Shown: in pieces, positions 1 to 6,582 of the stretch | Numbering within the stretch: the stretch's first letter is position 1 | How the letters are laid out: the number at the start of each line of letters is the position of its first letter | Assembly: GCA_003242275.1 (NCBI GenBank) | Contig: QGUX01000080.1 | Location: forward strand, 1 to 12,282 | Origin: Pseudomonadota bacterium | GTDB lineage: Bacteria; Pseudomonadota; Gammaproteobacteria; Steroidobacterales; Steroidobacteraceae | Direction of reading: 5' to 3' | Length of the DNA: 12,282 nucleotides | Made by a program: the position numbers and the translations under genes | Notes under the pieces: model-generated | The model's database searches: none | Told to the model about the DNA's origin: nothing | What the model saw: the letters and a program-made list of their open reading frames with translations, nothing else

Positions 1-11
1 GGGGCCCCGGT

Positions 12-899
12 TCAGGGCTTGATGAACTTCAGCGGGTTCACGTGCCGGCCGTTCTGCAGCACCTCGAAGTGCACGTGCGGACCGGTGGAGCGGCCGGTGG
101 AACCCATCAGTGCGATGGGCTGGCCGCGGCTCACGCGCTCGCCCACCGAAACCAGGGCCTTCTGGTTGTGCGCATAGCGGGTGACGTACTCGCCATGGGT
201 GATCTCCACCAGGTTGCCGTAGCCGGCCACGTTCTCGACCCGGGTCACCACGCCTTCGGCCACCGCCAGCACCTCCGAGCCCAGCACGCCGGCGAAATCC
301 AGGCCCCGGTGGTGGGCCTCATGGCCCTTGAAGGGGTCCTGGCGGGTGCCGTAGTAAGAGGAGACATAACCACTGGACACCGGCCGGCCCTCGGGGCGCA
401 CGGCCTCGTACAGGCTGCGGGACAGGATGACGTTCTCCAGGGCCAGGAGCTGCGAGTCGCGCTGCTCCAGCCGCCGCTCCAGCTCGTCGAGCAGGCGGGT
501 GATGTCGGGGACGGCGGCGCTGCCGGTGAGCGGGGCGCCTTCCTCCTCCGGGCCGCCCAGGGCGGGCGGGGAGTCGAAATTGAACTCGCCGCTGCTGATC
601 TTGGCCATCTCGGTCAGGCGCTTGCCCAGCGCGTCGAGCCGGATGACGTGGGCGTTGAGCTCGCCCATGCGGACGGAAATGGCGTCGATGCGGTCCTGCA
701 CCTGCTGGCGCAGCCGCTGGACTTCGGCCAGCTGCACCTCGCGGTCGTTCCCGCCCCGCGATCCCAGGTGCATGCCGAGGGCAAAGATACCGCCGAGGAT
801 GGCCAGCCCGAACACTCCCGCGAGCGTCAGGACGGCGGGATGCGTCAGCCTCAGGTGGTGCGCAAGTCCCCGCCGGCGGGAGAAAAAGATCAGGTTCAT
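12..899 (-). CDS. M23 family (LytM-type) metallopeptidase, inner-membrane anchored
   Basis: Predicted 295-residue periplasmic zinc peptidase. A basic N-terminus (SRRR, 7-10) is followed by one hydrophobic segment at about 21-44, which fits a signal anchor. A charged, probably coiled-coil region spans about 52-100, an acidic low-complexity linker about 105-130, and a second helical stretch about 133-160. The C-terminal M23/LytM domain (about 175-292) keeps the zinc set: H197 and D201 in HRGLD, H244 in YAH, and the HxH pair H275/H277 in GPHVHFE. It therefore looks catalytically competent, unlike the degenerate EnvC/NlpD-type activators. An in-frame TAA directly precedes the ATG, so the start cannot lie upstream; the ribosome site is weak (AGAG, about 6 nt away). 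It is divergent from the dciA-like gene with a 31-bp gap. In Pseudomonas-type genomes an M23 gene sits here before secA, so secA may lie left of the window (inference). Family membership is certain; the cellular role (wall trimming or septal hydrolysis) is not. Confidence 0.93.
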   Translation of the reverse strand: MNLIFFSRRRGLAHHLRLTHPAVLTLAGVFGLAILGGIFALGMHLGSRGGNDREVQLAEVQRLRQQVQDRIDAISVRMGELNAHVIRLDALGKRLTEMAKISSGEFNFDSPPALGGPEEEGAPLTGSAAVPDITRLLDELERRLEQRDSQLLALENVILSRSLYEAVRPEGRPVSSGYVSSYYGTRQDPFKGHEAHHRGLDFAGVLGSEVLAVAEGVVTRVENVAGYGNLVEITHGEYVTRYAHNQKALVSVGERVSRGQPIALMGSTGRSTGPHVHFEVLQNGRHVNPLKFIKP

Positions 900-930
900 T
901 TAGGCTCTGCCGTCGGACGTTGACGCGACT

Positions 931-1281
931 ATGCCGAAGAAGCCCCCCCGAAACAACCGCACCGCCGCGGAATTACGGACAGTTCACAGTGCCGGTTCGA
1001 GGTTGGCCGGCTTGCTGCAGCGCATCACAAAGCGCGCCCAGGTGGTGCTGCCCACGCCGGGGGACGGGGCGCCGGACCCCTGGTTGCAGAAGCTGCGGGC
1101 GGCCCTGCCCGAGGAGCTGCGGCCGCACCTGCTCTCGGTGCTGGAGAAGCCGGACGAGCTGGTGCTGTTCGCCGGGTCGGCCGCCTGGGCCAGCCGGCTG
1201 AAGCTGGTGCTGCCGGAACTCGCCGGGGCGGCCGGGCAACGGCGCCTGACGGTGCGGCTCGACCCCGGCCGGGGTCAGTAG
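931..1281 (+). CDS. dciA: DUF721 / DciA-like protein, probable replicative helicase accessory factor
   Basis: This is a 116-residue protein with a basic N-terminus ([10 protein letters not shown]) followed by a DUF721-like core at about 25-110. Typical features are the LLQR...A..VLP start, a LP..LRPH segment, and an [16 protein letters not shown] stretch before the final beta strand (LTVRLD). Proteins of this family (DciA) interact with DnaB and aid its loading onto DNA in bacteria that lack DnaC/DnaI. The position between lpxC and an M23 gene is the one found in Pseudomonas and relatives, which supports the call. It is the only plus-strand gene in the window. It converges on lpxC, and the stop codons lie within a 7-bp shared stretch (1275-1281). 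The ribosome site before the ATG at 931 is weak. It is short: many proteobacterial DciA proteins carry a further C-terminal tail that is absent here. The family is likely; the helicase role is inferred from family and synteny. Confidence 0.82.
   Translation: MPKKPPRNNRTAAELRTVHSAGSRLAGLLQRITKRAQVVLPTPGDGAPDPWLQKLRAALPEELRPHLLSVLEKPDELVLFAGSAAWASRLKLVLPELAGAAGQRRLTVRLDPGRGQ
1261..1276. repeat. Perfect 16-bp palindrome at the dciA/lpxC convergence
   Basis: GACCCCGGCCGGGGTC reads the same on both strands. As RNA it can form a 6-bp GACCCC/GGGGTC stem with a GGCC loop. It covers the codons for DPGRG near the end of the dciA-like gene and runs 2 bases into the lpxC stop codon (TGA, 1277-1275). Neither strand has a T-run after it, so it is not a classical intrinsic terminator. 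It could be a two-way pause site or a Rho-assisted end for the convergent transcripts, or a chance product of high G+C. Confidence 0.55.
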
Positions 1282-2225
1282 TACTCCTCGTCCTCCTGCT
1301 CTTCTTCTTCCTCGTCCTCGACGATGCCGGGTTCGGCATAGGCGATGGGGACCTCGGCGGCGGACCCGAAGCTCACCCGCTCCCAGGTGTCCGGGCGCGA
1401 GAGCAGCTCGCGCAGCAGCCGGTTGTTCAGGCCGTGGCCCGACTTGTGGCCGGAGAACTCGCCGATGATGCCGTGGCCGGCGAGGTACAGGTCGCCGATG
1501 GCGTCGAGGATCTTGTGCTTCACGAACTCGTCGCGGTAGCGCAGGCCCTCCTCGTTCAGCACGCCGGCGTCGTCCAGCACGATGGCATTGTCCAGCGAGC
1601 CGCCCAGCGCCAGGTTGTGCCGGCGCAGCGTCTCGATGTCGCGCATGAAGCCGAAGGTGCGGGCGCGCGCGACTTCCTTCAGGTAGGCGATGGAGGAGAA
1701 GTCCATCGAGGCCGAGGCCAGCCCGCCGCGCATCAGCGGATGGTCGAACTCGATCTGGAAGTTGACGCGGAAGCCCTCGTGCGGGTCGAAGCGCGCCCAC
1801 TTGTCGCCGTCGCGCACCTCGATGCTCTTCAGGATGCGCAGGAACTGCTTGGGACGGTCCTGCTCCACCAGCCCGGCGGACTGCAGCAGGAACACGAAGG
1901 GATCGGCGCTGCCGTCCATGATGGGCACTTCCGGGGCGTCGAGCTCGACGATGGCGTTGTCCACGCCGAGGCCCGCGAAGGCCGACATCAGGTGCTCGAT
2001 GGTGGAGACGCGCGCATCGCCGGCGACGAGCACGGTGCCCAGGCGCGTGTCGCCCACGTGGGTGGCCAGTGCCGGGATGTCGACCGGCGGATCGAGGTCG
2101 ACGCGGCGGAAGACGATGCCGGCATCGGCGGGCGCCGGCAGCAGCGTCATCGAGATCCTGGACCCGCTGTGCAGGCCGACGCCGGTGGCGCCGATGCGGG
2201 TCTTCAGGGTGCGCTGCGCAAACAT
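1275..2225 (-). CDS. lpxC: UDP-3-O-acyl-N-acetylglucosamine deacetylase
   Basis: LpxC catalyses the committed, zinc-dependent deacetylation step of lipid A synthesis in the cytosol. The 316-residue product has both LpxC subdomains. Expected active-site residues are present: E77 and zinc ligand H78 in STIEHLM, T190/F191 in ARTFGF, zinc ligands H237 and D241 in KHKILD, and H264 in KSGHGLN. This numbering equals that of the Pseudomonas enzyme. The start was set at the ATG at 2225 ([10 protein letters not shown]) because family members begin with the same Q-R-T-L motif. An in-frame ATG at 2279 would add 18 residues that resemble nothing in the family. There is no purine-rich ribosome site; the leader instead has a pyrimidine tract. 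After [10 protein letters not shown] the protein ends in a 14-residue tail with 11 acidic residues and a final YY, unlike the usual LpxC ends. It lies 144 bp after ftsZ and may have its own promoter. Identity is essentially certain. Confidence 0.97.
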   Translation of the reverse strand: MFAQRTLKTRIGATGVGLHSGSRISMTLLPAPADAGIVFRRVDLDPPVDIPALATHVGDTRLGTVLVAGDARVSTIEHLMSAFAGLGVDNAIVELDAPEVPIMDGSADPFVFLLQSAGLVEQDRPKQFLRILKSIEVRDGDKWARFDPHEGFRVNFQIEFDHPLMRGGLASASMDFSSIAYLKEVARARTFGFMRDIETLRRHNLALGGSLDNAIVLDDAGVLNEEGLRYRDEFVKHKILDAIGDLYLAGHGIIGEFSGHKSGHGLNNRLLRELLSRPDTWERVSFGSAAEVPIAYAEPGIVEDEEEEEQEDEEYY

Positions 2226-2237
2226 GGCGGCCGGAGG

Positions 2238-2271
2238 AAAAAGCTGCGGTAGCCGGTGAGGACGGCTACCG
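2238..2271 (-). promoter_or_regulatory. Hairpin plus T5 in the lpxC leader, attenuator or terminator candidate
   Basis: Read on the minus strand, arms at 2271-2264 (CGGTAGCC) and 2254-2247 (GGCTACCG) form a perfect 8-bp stem with a 9-nt loop. CAGC and then TTTTT (2242-2238) follow. The lpxC ATG at 2225 is only 21 nt downstream of the stem. The form resembles a weak intrinsic terminator or attenuator, or a structure governing ribosome access. The 4-nt spacer and short T-run make strong termination doubtful, and function is inference. Confidence 0.45.
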
Positions 2272-2296
2272 TAGCACATCGCTCGCGCGGGCGCGG

Positions 2297-2333
2297 TCAG
2301 CGGCGGACGACAGCCACGGCGTCCGCCCGCTGA
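2297..2333 (-). promoter_or_regulatory. Large G+C-rich hairpin between ftsZ and lpxC
   Basis: The arms are 2297-2309 (TCAGCGGCGGACG) and 2320-2333 (CGTCCGCCCGCTGA). They pair over 13 bp with one bulged base and a 10-nt loop. The hairpin begins 36 nt after the ftsZ stop on the minus strand. No T-run follows on either strand, so it may protect the 3' end of ftsZ mRNA, act as a pause or processing site, or assist Rho-type termination. A smaller hairpin (GCCCC 2345-2349, GTCG loop, GGGGC 2354-2358) lies between it and ftsZ. The pairing is directly visible; the role is not. Confidence 0.5.
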
Positions 2334-2369
2334 TTCCGCAACCCGCCCCGTCGGGGGCCGCCGTGCCCC

Positions 2370-3551
2370 TCAGTCGGCCTGGCGGCGCAGGAAGGCCGGG
2401 ATGTCCAGCAGCTCGTCGTCCACGCTGGCCGCGCCGATGCCGTCACCCACCGCGCGGGCGTAGCGCTGCACCGCGGGCTTGTCCAGCTCGCTGTAGTTGG
2501 TCTGCACCGGCGCCAGCGGCGGGGCGGGGCGGCGCGCGGCGGCGCGCACGCCGGCATCGCGCATCGCCGGCTCGCCGCGGCCGCGCGCCTGCGCCGTGCG
2601 GTTCAGCCCCGTGGCGACCACGGTGACGCGCAGCTCGTCGCTCATCTCCGGGTCGATCACGGTGCCCACCACCACGGTGGCGTCATCCGAGGCGAACTGC
2701 TTGACGATGCTGCCCACCTCCTGGAACTCGCCGATCGACAGGTCCATGCCGGCGGTGACGTTCACCAGGATGCCGTGCGCATCGGCCAGGTCCACGTGCT
2801 CGAGCAGCGGCGAGGACACGGCGGCCTCGGCGGCGATGCGGGCGCGCTCGGCGCCGCGGCCCACGCCGGAGCCCATCATGGCCATGCCGGTCTCGCTCAT
2901 CACCGTGCGCACGTCGGCGAAGTCGACGTTGATCAGGCCCGGGCGGGTGATCAGCTCGGCAATGCCCTGCACCGCGCCCTGCAGCACCTCGTTGGCGGAC
3001 TTGAAGGCGTCCAGCAGCGTGGTGGAGCCGCCCAGCACGGTCAGCAGCTTCTGGTTGGGGATGGTGATCAGCGAGTCCACGTACTTGGACAGCTCGGCGA
3101 TGCCGGTCTCGGCGGCGCGGTGGCGCTTCATCCCCTCCATGTCGAACGGACGGGTCACCACGGCCACGGTCAGGATGCCCAGCTCCTTGGCCAGCTGCGC
3201 CACCACCGGCGCCGCGCCGGTGCCCGTGCCGCCGCCCATGCCGGCGGTGATGAACAGCATGTCGGCGCCGTCGATCAGCTCGATCAGGCGCTCGCGGTCC
3301 TCCAGCGCGGCCGCGCGGCCCACCTCGGGATTGGCGCCGGCGCCCAGGCCCTTGGTGATGTCGCTGCCGATCTGCAGCGCGGTCTTGACCTTGGAGTGCT
3401 TGAGCGCCTGCGCATCGGTGTTGATGCACATGAACTCCACGCCCTCGATGCCGGTGGTGCACATGTGCGCCACGGCGTTGCCGCCGCCGCCACCGACGCC
3501 GATGACCTTGATGACCGCGTTCTGGCTGTACGCATCCATTACTTCAAACAT
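2370..3551 (-). CDS. ftsZ: Cell division protein FtsZ, tubulin-like GTPase
   Basis: FtsZ polymerises with GTP at midcell to form the Z-ring that recruits the divisome. The 393-residue product is of typical length. It has the GTP-binding N-domain (IKVIGVGGGGGNAV, 14-27), the tubulin signature GGGTGTG (106-112) and the catalytic T7 loop (N208, D210, D213 in NVDFADV). Next come the C-terminal subdomain to about 317, an Arg/Ala/Pro-rich linker (about 318-380), and the terminal peptide LLDIPAFLRRQAD (381-393) that binds FtsA and other partners. The ATG at 3551 is chosen because GAGGAG (3565-3560) sits 8 nt upstream and family proteins begin MFE; a second in-frame Met is at residue 5. It lies 42 bp after ftsA, the first true gap in the block, and has its own strong ribosome site, which suits the high FtsZ level cells need. 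Identity is certain. Confidence 0.99.
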   Translation of the reverse strand: MFEVMDAYSQNAVIKVIGVGGGGGNAVAHMCTTGIEGVEFMCINTDAQALKHSKVKTALQIGSDITKGLGAGANPEVGRAAALEDRERLIELIDGADMLFITAGMGGGTGTGAAPVVAQLAKELGILTVAVVTRPFDMEGMKRHRAAETGIAELSKYVDSLITIPNQKLLTVLGGSTTLLDAFKSANEVLQGAVQGIAELITRPGLINVDFADVRTVMSETGMAMMGSGVGRGAERARIAAEAAVSSPLLEHVDLADAHGILVNVTAGMDLSIGEFQEVGSIVKQFASDDATVVVGTVIDPEMSDELRVTVVATGLNRTAQARGRGEPAMRDAGVRAAARRPAPPLAPVQTNYSELDKPAVQRYARAVGDGIGAASVDDELLDIPAFLRRQAD

Positions 3552-3559
3552 GGCTGTAG

Positions 3560-3565
3560 CTCCTC
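3560..3565 (-). promoter_or_regulatory. Ribosome binding site of ftsZ
   Basis: GAGGAG on the minus strand, 8 nt before the ATG at 3551. It favours this start over the in-frame Met codon four codons further on. Confidence 0.8.
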
Positions 3566-3593
3566 ACTGCTGCAAAAGACCAACGTTGACGAA

Positions 3594-4832
3594 TCAGAAA
3601 TTTCCCTTGAACCAGGACTGCATGCGCTCGAACAGACCCTGCACACTCACGGGCAGCGCACGCGCCCTGCCCTGCCCCGTCGAGTTTTCCCGCGCATGCA
3701 GCAGGAGACCCACGGCGGTCGAATAGATCGGGTTGCTCACCACGTCGGCGAGGCCCTTCACGTGCTGCTGGGGAACGCCCAGCCGCACCGGCATGTGGAA
3801 CACTTCCTCGGCGAGGTCGATGGCGCCCTCCATGCGGGCGCTGCCGCCGGTGAGCACCACGCCGGCGGCGATGGTTTCCTGGAAGCCGCTGCGGCACAGC
3901 TCGTCGCGCACCAGGCCGAACAGCTCCTCGTAGCGAGGCTCCACCACCTCCGCCAGCGTCTGGCGGGCCAGGCGCCGCGCCGGCCGGTCGCCCACGCTGG
4001 GCACCTCGATGCTCTCGTCGCTGTTGGCCAGCTGCGAGAGCGCGCAGGCGTAGCGCACCTTGATGTCCTCGGCGTAGTGCGTAGGAGTGCGCATCGACAC
4101 GGCGATGTCGTTGGTGACCTGGTCGCCGGCGATGGGGATCACCGCGGTGTGCTGGATGGCGCCGTCGCAGAACACGGCGATGTCGGTGGTGCCGCCGCCG
4201 ATGTCCACCAGGCACACGCCCAGTTCCTTCTCGTCCTCGGTCAGCACCGCGTGGCTGGAGGCCAGCTGCTCCAGCACCACGTCCTCGACCGTGAGGCCGC
4301 AGCGCTGCACGCACTTGATGATGTTCTGCGCGGCGCTGTCGGCGCCGGTGACGATGTGCACCTTGGCTTCCAGGCGCACGCCGGCCATGCCGATGGGATC
4401 GCGGATCCCCTCCTGGCCGTCGATGATGTACTCCTGCGGCAGCACGTGCAGGATGCGCTGGTCGGCCGGGATCGCCACGGCCTTGGCTGCGTCGATCACG
4501 TTCTGCACGTCCACCTCGGTGACCTCGCGCTCGCGGATGCCGACGATGCCGTGCGAGTTCAGGCTCCGCACATGCGAGCCGGCGATGCCGGCGTACACGG
4601 CGTGGATCTCGCAGCCGGCCATCAGCTCGGCCTCCTCCACCGCGCGCTGGATGGACTGCACGGTGGACTCTATGTTGACCACCACGCCCTTCTTCAGGCC
4701 GCGCGAGGGATGCGAGCCCAGGCCCACCACCTCCACGCTGCCGTCCGCGCCGATCTCCCCGACCAGCGCCACCACCTTGGATGTGCCGATGTCCAGCCCC
4801 ACGATCAGGGGCCTGTCGTTACGTCTTGCCAC
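3594..4832 (-). CDS. ftsA: Cell division protein FtsA, actin-like membrane tether for FtsZ
   Basis: FtsA is an ATP-binding actin homologue that anchors FtsZ filaments to the inner membrane and recruits later divisome proteins. The 412-residue product shows phosphate-1 (GLDIGTSKVVALVGE, 12-26), subdomain 1C (about 85-165), phosphate-2 (LVDIGGGTTDIAVF, 208-221) and the adenosine motif (VVLTGGSARMEG, 325-336). It ends in an amphipathic membrane-targeting helix (GLFERMQSWFKGNF, 399-412). The frame is open to 4943, but the start is placed at GTG 4832. There VARRNDRPLIVGLDIG begins as in the family, and GGAGGAG stands 6 nt upstream. The gene overlaps the end of ftsQ by 14 bp, which suggests coupled translation and stoichiometric control. 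Identity is certain; the start is well supported. Confidence 0.98.
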   Translation of the reverse strand: MARRNDRPLIVGLDIGTSKVVALVGEIGADGSVEVVGLGSHPSRGLKKGVVVNIESTVQSIQRAVEEAELMAGCEIHAVYAGIAGSHVRSLNSHGIVGIREREVTEVDVQNVIDAAKAVAIPADQRILHVLPQEYIIDGQEGIRDPIGMAGVRLEAKVHIVTGADSAAQNIIKCVQRCGLTVEDVVLEQLASSHAVLTEDEKELGVCLVDIGGGTTDIAVFCDGAIQHTAVIPIAGDQVTNDIAVSMRTPTHYAEDIKVRYACALSQLANSDESIEVPSVGDRPARRLARQTLAEVVEPRYEELFGLVRDELCRSGFQETIAAGVVLTGGSARMEGAIDLAEEVFHMPVRLGVPQQHVKGLADVVSNPIYSTAVGLLLHARENSTGQGRARALPVSVQGLFERMQSWFKGNF

Positions 4833-5604
4833 GCGTGGCTCCTCCGGCCGTGCGCCAGCCCACGGCGAAGCCGTTGGCGTAGCGCAGGTCCACGTACTCG
4901 ACCTCGCCGGGGCGCGACGCGACCACGCGCGCACCGGCGGCAATGAAACGTTCGAAGCGCTCCTCGACCTGCTCGCGGCCCAGCCGCAGCGTCACGCCGT
5001 TGTCGAGCGTGAACTCCCAGGCACCGCGCTCGTCCAGCGTCATGCGCGTGAGGCGCAGGCCGGCGCCGGTGAGGCGCGGCACGATGGCGAGGTAGCGCTG
5101 GGTCATCAGCGCCTGCTGCCCCTCCGGGCCGGACAGCTCGGGCAGCTCGGGCGGGATGTGGCGCGGGTCGTGCACGAACACCTCGCCGCGCACGTTGAGC
5201 AGGCCGCTCTCGCCCCAGCGCGCCACCGGCTCCTGCTCCACCACCTGCACCGACAGCGCGCGCGGCCAGGTGCGCGCCACGCTGGCGCGGTCCACCCACG
5301 GGATGCGCTCCACGGCCCCGGCGATGCGCGCGAGGTCCACGGCCACCATGCCGTCGTTGCCCACGGCCTCGCGCACCGCCTTCTCCACGTCCAGCGGCTG
5401 CACGCGCTGGAAGCGGCCGGAGATGCTCACGCGCTCCACCGGCTGGTCGAGCGCGAAGCGCAGCGCGGCCAGCGCACCGCCGACGATGGCCAGCGCCAGC
5501 AGCGCCGGTGCGACGCGCTGCCAGGAAGGCAGGCGCAGGCGCAGTCCCTCGCGCGGCTCGCGCCGGCGGTTCCTGGCCGCGGACTTCTTCCTGCGTCCGA
5601 ACAT
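4819..5604 (-). CDS. ftsQ: Cell division protein FtsQ, bitopic divisome scaffold
   Basis: FtsQ links cytoplasmic and periplasmic parts of the divisome and holds the FtsB/FtsL pair. The 261-residue protein has a very basic cytoplasmic tail (MFGRRKKSAARNRRREPR), one transmembrane helix at about 31-51, and a POTRA domain at about 55-125 that opens with VERVSISGRFQRV. The IPWVDRASVARTWP and VVEQEPVARWG motifs follow, then the beta domain to about 245 with YVDLRYANGFAVGW near its end. The ATG at 5604 shares one base with the ddl stop (TGATG), and GGAGGA (5619-5614) lies 9 nt upstream. Its end overlaps ftsA by 14 bp. Family identity is clear from sequence and position. Confidence 0.96.
   Translation of the reverse strand: MFGRRKKSAARNRRREPREGLRLRLPSWQRVAPALLALAIVGGALAALRFALDQPVERVSISGRFQRVQPLDVEKAVREAVGNDGMVAVDLARIAGAVERIPWVDRASVARTWPRALSVQVVEQEPVARWGESGLLNVRGEVFVHDPRHIPPELPELSGPEGQQALMTQRYLAIVPRLTGAGLRLTRMTLDERGAWEFTLDNGVTLRLGREQVEERFERFIAAGARVVASRPGEVEYVDLRYANGFAVGWRTAGGATRGKT
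4839..4845 (-). promoter_or_regulatory. Ribosome binding site of ftsA, supports the GTG start
   Basis: GGAGGAG on the minus strand lies inside the 3' end of ftsQ, 6 nt before the GTG at 4832. It fixes the start that gives a family-length FtsA, against a longer open frame reaching 4943. Confidence 0.85.
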
Positions 5605-6581
5605 CAGCGTGGGTCCTCCACCCGCTCGCGCACGAAGCTGGTCTCCAGCACCTGCCAGCACAGCTCCTCGAAGTCGATGCCGGCGGCGCGCGCCGCCATC
5701 GGCACCAGGCTGTGGTCGGTCATGCCGGGCACGGTGTTCAGCTCCAGCAGCAGCGGCCGGCCGGTGTGGTCGGCCATGAAATCCACGCGGCCCCAGCCCT
5801 CGGCGCCCACGGCGTCGAAGGCCGCCAGCGCGAGGCTGGCCATGTGCGCCTCGGCCTGCGCCGACAGGCCCGCCGGGCAGTGGTACTTCGTGTCGTTGCG
5901 GTGGTACTTGGCCTCGTAGTCGTAGAAGGTGTTGGCGGCCTCGATGCGGATGGCCGGCAGCACGCGCCGGTGCAGCACCGCCACGGTGTACTCGGCGCCG
6001 GTGATCCACTTCTCGGCGAACACCACGTCGTCGACCGCCGCCGCGGCCTGCCAGGCGGCCTCCATGTCCTCGGCGCGCTCGACCTTGGTCATGCCCACGC
6101 TGGAGCCCTGCGTGGCGGGCTTGACGATCAGCGGCAGGCCGAGGCGCTCGATGGCGCGCTGGCAGTCGGCCGGCGTGCGCAGCACCTCGGACTCGGCCGT
6201 CATCACGCCGATGGCGGCGGCCAGGCGCTTGGTGCGCAGCTTGTCCATGGCCAGCGCCGAGCCCAGCACGCCGCTGCCCGTGTATGGCAACCCGATCATC
6301 TCCAGCGCGCCCTGCAGGGTGCCGTCCTCGCCGCCGGGACCGTGCAGCACGATGAAGGCGCGGTCGAAGCCGCGCTCGATGAGCGAGGTGAGCGGCTCCT
6401 CGCGCGGATCCACGCCCGTGGCATCGATGCCGCGCCGCTTCAGCGCCGCGAGCACGGCGCGGCCGGAGATCAGCGAGATCTCCCGCTCGGCCGAGCCGCC
6501 GCCGAACAGCACGGCGACCTTGCCGAACTCCTTCGGGTCGGTGATGCGTCTCAGGCGCTTCGGGTCGTGCGTCAGCTTCAC
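5604..6581 (-). CDS. ddl: D-alanine--D-alanine ligase
   Basis: Ddl is an ATP-grasp enzyme that joins two D-Ala for the UDP-MurNAc pentapeptide and is the target of D-cycloserine. The 325-residue product has FGGGSAEREIS (26-36, with E33), HGPGGEDGTLQG (80-91), and the ATP loop VKPATQGSSVGM (153-164). The omega loop FYDYEAKY (219-226) has the Tyr typical of D-Ala-D-Ala rather than D-Ala-D-Lac ligases. GRVDF (264-268) and LELNTVPGMTDHSLVP (279-294) hold the acidic and Asn metal ligands. The start is GTG 6581, one base after the murB stop, with GGAGAGG 9 nt upstream. The alternative TTG at 6599 would add six residues but overlaps that ribosome site. As the copy inside a dcw cluster it corresponds to ddlB of Escherichia coli. 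Confidence 0.97.
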   Translation of the reverse strand: MKLTHDPKRLRRITDPKEFGKVAVLFGGGSAEREISLISGRAVLAALKRRGIDATGVDPREEPLTSLIERGFDRAFIVLHGPGGEDGTLQGALEMIGLPYTGSGVLGSALAMDKLRTKRLAAAIGVMTAESEVLRTPADCQRAIERLGLPLIVKPATQGSSVGMTKVERAEDMEAAWQAAAAVDDVVFAEKWITGAEYTVAVLHRRVLPAIRIEAANTFYDYEAKYHRNDTKYHCPAGLSAQAEAHMASLALAAFDAVGAEGWGRVDFMADHTGRPLLLELNTVPGMTDHSLVPMAARAAGIDFEELCWQVLETSFVRERVEDPR

Positions 6582-6582
6582 T

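Noticed and set aside
919..930. TTGACG at 920-925 as a -35 box for the dciA-like gene
   Set aside because: No A/T-rich -10 element at a suitable distance was found, and it would place the transcript start inside the coding region.
2226..2279. 18-residue N-terminal extension of LpxC from ATG 2279
   Set aside because: LpxC proteins begin at the Q-R-T-L motif. The extension covers the leader hairpin and has no ribosome site of its own.
4833..4943. Possible 37-residue N-terminal extension of FtsA
   Set aside because: It overlaps ftsQ and has no similarity to FtsA N-termini. The GTG at 4832 has a strong ribosome site at the right distance.
2775..4946. Plus-strand open frame of 723 codons opposite ftsZ and ftsA
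   Set aside because: It is antisense to two certain genes. The product is His/Ala/Gly/Leu-rich without motifs, which is typical of frames kept open by high G+C. No ribosome site or family resemblance was seen.
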